A DNA stretch of 10,143 nt, taken from an uncultured Coriobacteriaceae bacterium (GTDB lineage: Bacteria > Actinomycetota > Coriobacteriia > Coriobacteriales > Eggerthellaceae). This document shows, one piece after another, positions 6,049 to 10,143 of this stretch. Position 1 is the stretch's first letter. The number at the start of each line of letters is the position of its first letter. Location: the NCBI GenBank assembly GCA_900550055.1, contig URQU01000060.1, positions 1-10,143 on the forward strand, in the 5' to 3' direction. Below the pieces are notes generated by a model. It had not been told where the DNA came from. It was given only the letters and a program-made list of their open reading frames with translations, and searched no databases. The position numbers were made by a program, and so were the translations under genes.

Positions 6049-8565
6049 ATGGATCGAGAAGTGGAACTCCTGGCGCCGGCCGGCGGCATCGCGGCCTTCC
6101 ATGCCGCTGTGCGAGGCGGTGCCGATGCGGTTTATCTGGGCCTTCAGTCGTTCAATGCGCGACGTGGGGCCGACAATTTCACCATCGACACATTTGCCGA
6201 CGCTTGTGCCTTCGCCCATCTGCGCGGCGTGAACGTGTACGTTGCGCTGAATACGGCCATTCTGCCTGGCGAGGTCGATAGCGCCATGGAAACGGCGCGT
6301 CAGGCTTATCGCGCCGGCGCCGATGCGTTCATCGTGCAGGATATCGGCATCGCATCCGAGCTTTCGCGAACGCTGCCCCAGGCGCGCTTGCACATCTCCA
6401 CGCAAATGAACACGCACAACGAGGCGGGCATGCGTGCCGCTGCTCAGCTTGGAGCAGCGCGCGTGACGCTCGCGCGCGAGGTGTCTCTGCCCGAGATCGA
6501 ACACTTGGCGAAGGTCGGCGAACAGCTGGGCCTTGAAATCGAGACGTTTGCCCACGGCGCGTTGTGCGTGTGCTATTCAGGCCAGTGCTTCATGTCCTCG
6601 CTCATCGGCGGGCGCTCGGCCAATCGCGGGTTGTGCGCGCAAGCGTGCCGCCTGCCGTACGCCTTGCATAACGTGGCGAAAAGCAAGCCGCTCCCGGCGC
6701 CGGGCGACCATCTGCTGTCCCCGCAGGACCTATGCAGCATCGACCTGCTTCCCGATTTGGTGCGCGCCGGCGTGGCGTCCCTGAAAATCGAGGGCCGCAT
6801 GAAGTCGCCCGAGTACGTCTATGCCGTGACCAGCGCTTATCGTGCCGCGCTCGACCGCGTTCTCGCGGCGCGCGACGCCGCGTGCGAAAGCGGTGCGCAG
6901 GATTGGACCGCTCCGGGAGGAACGGAGCAGGAGCATGCCCAGCTTGCCGAGGCGTTCTCCCGAGGTTTCACCACCGCATACCTGGAGGGCAAGCGTGGAA
7001 ACGAGATCATGAGCTACGGCCGTCCGAACAACCGCGGCGTGTTCGTCGGACGTGTGGCGTCCGTCAAGAACGGAAAGGCCGCCGTGGCATGCGAGCGCCC
7101 CATCGTTGCGGGTGATGTGCTCGAGTTCTGGACGAACAAGGGCCATTTCGCCTACACCGTTTCCCAGGTGGATACCGATCGCAATGGCAATCTGCTGCTG
7201 GCGCCGGAGCGTGCGGTGGGGAAGGGCGATCGCGTGTTCCGTGTGCGCAGCGCCGAGGCTGCGTTCGTCGACGACGACCGCCTGCCGCGCATCCAGGTGC
7301 AGGGTCGCGCGCGTCTGCGCATCGGGCAGCCGCTTCGCATCGAGTTTTGTCTAGCCGGCAACCCCGCCGACCCGCGCGCGCTGCGCGGCGCCCGCAAGCG
7401 CTTTGCCGAGGGCGCGCTGCCCGTTGGGGCTGCCGAGGGCCAGCAGATCGAGCCCGCACGCACCAAAGCGGTTAGCGAAGATGACGTCCGTGCCCATATC
7501 GACAGGCTAGGGCAGACCCCGTTTTCCCTGGTGAACCTCGATATCGATATGGACGAGGGCGTGGGAATCGGCTTCTCGCAGCTGCACCATGTGCGCGCAG
7601 AGGCGCTCGACTCCCTTGGGCAAGCTTTGCTTGAAGGCGCTTTCCAGCGCCCGCTGCCGCGCGTGGAGGCGGGAAGCCGAATGCTCCCGGCGCATGCCGG
7701 TGGCGTCCATATCGCGGTGTTGGCCACCAATCCGGCCTGCGCTCGTGCGGCAAAGCGCGCCGGCGCCGATGAGGTGTACGTTCCCGCGGTCAACCTGGCT
7801 CATGGCCAGGCCACCATAGCCGGCCAGCTCTCGGAAACCGCTGAGCAGGCAAGCTATCCGAAGGCATGCACCGTCGTGCTGCCCGTCGCCGACCACGATG
7901 ATTGCGAGCTCGCGCGCGAGCATGCATGCGGCTTCGACGCTTGGCGCAGCGTTCATGCTGACCAACCGGTCATGGCCGAAAGCCTCGGGCAGCTCTTCCG
8001 CGCTCATGAGATAGGCGCCTGCGTGGAGGTGGGTCCGCACCTGCCCGTCACCAATGCGCTTGCCCTGCAAACCGCGGCGCGCCTTGGCGCGAAGCGGGTC
8101 TGGCTCTCGCCCGAGCTCAACCTGGCCCAAATCTCCGATTTGGCGAAGGAAAGCCCCGTCGAGCTCGGCCTTACCGTCATCGGGCGTCAGGAGCTCATGA
8201 CCACGGAGCACTGCATGCTCATGAGCCAGGGTCCCTGCGCTCAGGAGTGCGCAACGTGTGCGCGCCGCAAAAGCCCGCATTTTCTGAAGGACCGCAAGGG
8301 CTACGATTTCCCGGTGATATCCGACCAGCTCGGACGCAGCCATCTTTACAACAGTGTGCAGCTGGATGTTGCGCATGCCGTCCCCGACATCGTTCAAGCT
8401 GGCATCACCTGGCTTCTGGTGGACAGCACGCTCATGAACGTGCAAGAAACCACGCAAGCGGTTCAGCGCGTCGTGCGCGCCCGCAACGTGGCGCACGCTC
8501 AGGGCGCGGCCCTGCCGAAAGAGCCCGGCTGCACCAGCGGACACCTGTTCCGCGGCGTGCAGTAA
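6049..8565 (+). CDS. Long U32-family protein (U32 + DUF3656 + second U32-like half), probable Fe-S enzyme
   Basis: An 838-residue cytosolic protein of the family named peptidase U32. Members with known roles (RlhA and TrhP in RNA hydroxylation, UbiU/UbiV in O2-independent ubiquinone synthesis) are Fe-S or prephenate-linked RNA/quinone hydroxylases rather than proteases. Order: U32 barrel at about 4-260 (ELLAPAGG at the start, GADAVYLG, the HGALCVCYSGQC block and SLKIEGRMKSPEYVY), then FSRGFTTAYL and a beta-rich segment (about 300-410), a DUF3656-like region (about 412-545), and a second U32-like half (about 553-838) that repeats the GADEVYVP motif. Cysteines C173, C180, C196 and C200, and later C722, C730, C734 and C737, look like two ligand sets. 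RlhA also combines U32 with DUF3656, so 23S rRNA hydroxylation is a fair guess, not shown. An in-frame TAA directly precedes the ATG; GGGGG lies 8 nt upstream. tyrS follows after 48 nt. Confidence 0.9.
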   Translation: MDREVELLAPAGGIAAFHAAVRGGADAVYLGLQSFNARRGADNFTIDTFADACAFAHLRGVNVYVALNTAILPGEVDSAMETARQAYRAGADAFIVQDIGIASELSRTLPQARLHISTQMNTHNEAGMRAAAQLGAARVTLAREVSLPEIEHLAKVGEQLGLEIETFAHGALCVCYSGQCFMSSLIGGRSANRGLCAQACRLPYALHNVAKSKPLPAPGDHLLSPQDLCSIDLLPDLVRAGVASLKIEGRMKSPEYVYAVTSAYRAALDRVLAARDAACESGAQDWTAPGGTEQEHAQLAEAFSRGFTTAYLEGKRGNEIMSYGRPNNRGVFVGRVASVKNGKAAVACERPIVAGDVLEFWTNKGHFAYTVSQVDTDRNGNLLLAPERAVGKGDRVFRVRSAEAAFVDDDRLPRIQVQGRARLRIGQPLRIEFCLAGNPADPRALRGARKRFAEGALPVGAAEGQQIEPARTKAVSEDDVRAHIDRLGQTPFSLVNLDIDMDEGVGIGFSQLHHVRAEALDSLGQALLEGAFQRPLPRVEAGSRMLPAHAGGVHIAVLATNPACARAAKRAGADEVYVPAVNLAHGQATIAGQLSETAEQASYPKACTVVLPVADHDDCELAREHACGFDAWRSVHADQPVMAESLGQLFRAHEIGACVEVGPHLPVTNALALQTAARLGAKRVWLSPELNLAQISDLAKESPVELGLTVIGRQELMTTEHCMLMSQGPCAQECATCARRKSPHFLKDRKGYDFPVISDQLGRSHLYNSVQLDVAHAVPDIVQAGITWLLVDSTLMNVQETTQAVQRVVRARNVAHAQGAALPKEPGCTSGHLFRGVQ

Positions 8566-8573
8566 GCCGCATG

Positions 8574-8582
8574 TGCTAGAAT
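8574..8582 (+). promoter_or_regulatory. Extended -10 promoter of tyrS
   Basis: TGCTAGAAT at 8574-8582 is an extended -10 element (TGN plus TAGAAT, 5/6), with no good -35 at 17 bp. Transcription would begin near 8589, giving a leader of about 25 nt that carries only the ribosome binding site AAGAGGA (8603-8609). tyrS may also be read from the upstream U32 transcript, since no terminator separates them. Confidence 0.45.
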
Positions 8583-8613
8583 CCCGAAGATACGCGTTTA
8601 GAAAGAGGAAACC

Positions 8614-9825
8614 ATGCTGTCCGCAGAAGAACAACTGCACATCATCGCATCGGGCGCTGCGCAAATCGTGCCCGAAAGCGGCCTGCTCGAGAAGCTCAGG
8701 CGCGGCAAGCCGCTCAACATCAAGCTCGGCGTCGACCCCACCAGCCCTGATCTGCATCTTGGCCATGCGGTTCCGCTGCGCAAGATGCGCCAGTTCCAAG
8801 ATCTGGGCCACAACGTCACGCTTATCATCGGCAACGGCACGGCGCTCATCGGCGACCCTTCGGGCAAGAACACCACTCGTCCGCAGCTCTCTCAGGAGCA
8901 GGTGCAGGCAAACGCTGAAACCTACGTCGCCCAGGCAATGAAGATTTTGGATCCCGAGAAGACGAAGATCGTTTACAACGCCGATTGGATTTTGTCGCTG
9001 AATCTCAAAGACCTTCTCGGCCTTATGAGCAAGTTCACCGTCGCTCGCATCCTCGAGCGCGATGACTTCACGAAGCGTTATCAGTCCCAAACGCCTATCG
9101 CCATGCACGAATTCCTGTATCCCATCATGCAGGCGTACGACTCGGTCATGGTGAAGGCGGATGTCGAAATGGGCGGCACCGACCAGCTGTTCAACCTTCT
9201 GGCTGGCCGCGACCTCATGGAGAAGATGGACATGGAGCCGCAGATCGCGCTCACCATGCCGCTGCTCGAGGGTACCGACGGCGTGCGCAAGATGTCGAAG
9301 AGCTACGGCAACTACGTGGGCCTCACCGACGATGCCAACGACATGTTCGGCAAGGTCATGTCCATTCCCGACGAGCTCATGATCAAGTACTATCGCCTGG
9401 CGTCCACGCTGTCCGTTGCCGAAATCGATCAGCTCGAGGCCGACCTGAAGGCAGACAAGCTGCATCCTAACAAGGTTAAGCGTGCGCTGGCCCGCAACAT
9501 CGTCGCCGCCTATCATGATGAGACTGCGGCCGAGCAGGCGGAAGCCGACTTCGACTTGAAGTTCAAGGACCACGGCTTCCCGGAGGATGCACCCACCTTC
9601 CAGGCAGATCTCACCCCGGGCGAGGATGGTACCGTGTACTTCGCCAAGCTGCTGGTGAACGCCGGAGCTGCGCAAAGCGTTTCCGACGCACGACGCCTCA
9701 TCGACGGCGGCGGCGTCAAGCTCAACGGCGAGGCGCTCGAGCCCAAGTCCTACAACCTGGAGCCCGCCCGTCTCGAGGGCGCGCAAATCCAGGTTGGCAA
9801 GAAGAAGTTTCTGCGCCTGGTCTAA
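8614..9825 (+). CDS. tyrS: Tyrosyl-tRNA synthetase
   Basis: Charges tRNA-Tyr with tyrosine in the cytosol; a class I synthetase that works as a homodimer. The 403 residues fit the bacterial TyrRS length. The Rossmann catalytic domain carries the HIGH-type motif HLGH at 48-51, the substrate stretch YPIMQAYDSV at 169-178, GGTDQLFN at 187-194 and KMSKS at 226-230. A linker region (about 240-335) leads to the C-terminal S4 RNA-binding domain at about 340-403, which includes LLVNAGAAQSVSDARRLI and GGGVKLNG. All catalytic motifs are intact. The ATG is 4 nt after AAGAGGA (8603-8609), a good Shine-Dalgarno. The 48-nt gap from the U32 gene is too short for a T-box riboswitch, the usual control of tyrS in Firmicutes. 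It is followed by its own terminator and then by the presumed rRNA operon leader. Confidence 0.98.
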   Translation: MLSAEEQLHIIASGAAQIVPESGLLEKLRRGKPLNIKLGVDPTSPDLHLGHAVPLRKMRQFQDLGHNVTLIIGNGTALIGDPSGKNTTRPQLSQEQVQANAETYVAQAMKILDPEKTKIVYNADWILSLNLKDLLGLMSKFTVARILERDDFTKRYQSQTPIAMHEFLYPIMQAYDSVMVKADVEMGGTDQLFNLLAGRDLMEKMDMEPQIALTMPLLEGTDGVRKMSKSYGNYVGLTDDANDMFGKVMSIPDELMIKYYRLASTLSVAEIDQLEADLKADKLHPNKVKRALARNIVAAYHDETAAEQAEADFDLKFKDHGFPEDAPTFQADLTPGEDGTVYFAKLLVNAGAAQSVSDARRLIDGGGVKLNGEALEPKSYNLEPARLEGAQIQVGKKKFLRLV

Positions 9826-9858
9826 TCAAGGGCAGAGTCTTTGCAATATATAGTGAAC

Positions 9859-9900
9859 CAAACGAGAAGGGAGCCGGCGATTCGGCTCCCTTCTCGTTTG
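9859..9900 (+). terminator. Intrinsic terminator of tyrS
   Basis: A perfect 18-bp inverted repeat (9859-9876 with 9883-9900, core GAAGGGAGCCG) has a 6-nt loop and ends in CGTTTG. It lies 33 nt after the tyrS stop codon. There is no long T-run beyond the stem, so the usual uridine tract is short, but stem length and position support termination. The mirrored CAAACG on the left arm could give weak activity on the other strand. Confidence 0.8.
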
Positions 9901-10024
9901 TGCTACTTAGATCGGCGCAGGGGTTTGACTATATTTACAAAGACGGGCAGAAAACTGCGACCAAGCCCTCCTGAACTCCATATGTGTACAGAATGTGAAG
10001 ATAGCGCCCGACGCGAAATAGTTC
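9901..10024. other. Intergenic stretch without a gene
   Basis: Together with the next feature this is over 200 bases without a credible coding frame. It holds a small dyad GCAG-AAAA-CTGC (9947-9958), an AT-rich patch around 9924-9940 with TTGACT and TATATT, and a TGTACA palindrome near 9995. I see no RNA gene or known operator here. It may be the upstream control region of the following promoter. Confidence 0.5.
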
Positions 10025-10053
10025 TGGACACGGCCCGGGGAGGAGCGTATTAT
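10025..10053 (+). promoter_or_regulatory. Strong sigma-70-type promoter, presumed rRNA operon
   Basis: TGGACA (10025-10030, 5/6 to TTGACA) and TATTAT (10048-10053, 5/6 to TATAAT) are separated by exactly 17 bp, the best two-box promoter in the window. Transcription would start near 10060 and run into the leader-like sequence at the right edge. Confidence 0.65.
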
Positions 10054-10059
10054 TCAATC

Positions 10060-10143
10060 TTGCGCCAAGCACGAAAGCGCTTGAGCGAAAGCCGCGGGGG
10101 CATCCCCGCAGGCGGGAACCTTGAGAACCGGATACTGGACAGA
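10060..10143 (+). ncRNA. Probable 5' leader of an rRNA operon (16S gene beyond the window)
   Basis: The last 84 bases encode no protein and show two compact hairpins: 10066-10083 with a GAAA tetraloop and one A-C mismatch, and 10094-10109 (GCGGGG, loop GCAT, CCCCGC). Next comes ACCTTGAGAACCGG at about 10118-10131, which resembles the boxA antitermination element and the TTGAGAAC motif found just ahead of 16S rRNA genes in actinobacteria. The strong promoter directly upstream agrees. No mature rRNA sequence is visible, so this is a reasoned guess; another structured RNA is possible. Confidence 0.55.

Noticed and set aside
6049..8565. Function as a secreted collagenase-type peptidase, as the U32 name implies
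   Set aside because: There is no signal peptide and no recognised protease motif, and characterised members with this cysteine-containing core act in RNA or quinone hydroxylation.
7507..9786. A 759-codon open frame on the minus strand across the U32 3' half and tyrS
   Set aside because: It is antisense to two well-supported genes, contains no recognisable domain and has a His/Leu/Arg-rich composition typical of a shadow frame of GC-rich coding sequence. The plus-strand genes explain the region fully.
9925..9953. TTGACT as a -35 of an additional promoter after tyrS
   Set aside because: At 16-18 bp downstream there is no acceptable -10 (CAGAAA/AGAAAA); the TGGACA/TATTAT pair further right is much better.

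Overview
The window looks like chromosomal DNA from a GC-rich (high-50s percent by eye), probably anaerobic actinobacterium. The gene content and protein style fit the Coriobacteriia / Eggerthellaceae, but this is inferred from memory of family styles, not a search. Supporting points: Gly/Ala/Arg-rich codon use, class A penicillin-binding proteins (PBPs) with a PASTA tail or a Gly/Ser-rich tail, a long U32-family protein of the kind common in anaerobes, and an argH ... tyrS ... rRNA-operon order that is recalled for other actinobacteria. No mobile element, CRISPR array, phage gene or defence system was seen.

Layout, left to right: (1) the 3' end of argH, the last step of arginine biosynthesis, closed by a strong intrinsic terminator; (2) an extended -10 promoter driving a class A PBP (PBP-A) with an unusual Gly/Ser/Thr/Asn-rich tail, followed 35 nt later by a small lipoprotein of unknown family; (3) a 21-bp-stem bidirectional terminator; (4) a second class A PBP (PBP-B) on the minus strand, convergent with the first and carrying one C-terminal PASTA repeat, apparently made from a leaderless message; (5) a short divergent intergenic region with overlapping -10-like elements; (6) an 838-residue U32-family protein (U32 + DUF3656 + second U32-like half), probably an Fe-S enzyme of the RNA-hydroxylation group rather than a true peptidase; (7) tyrS, tyrosyl-tRNA synthetase, with its terminator; (8) about 160 bases with no gene, then a good sigma-70-type promoter and what looks like the 5' leader of an rRNA operon, with a boxA-like element, running off the right edge.

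The middle is a cell-wall block: two paralogous bifunctional peptidoglycan synthases facing each other with a secreted lipoprotein between them. The right part is a translation block: a candidate RNA-modification enzyme, tyrS and the presumed rRNA operon. Nothing here amounts to a clear new system. The points most worth a second look are the duplicated cysteine clusters of the U32 protein, the leaderless PBP-B with a shared divergent promoter, and the orphan lipoprotein between the two PBPs.
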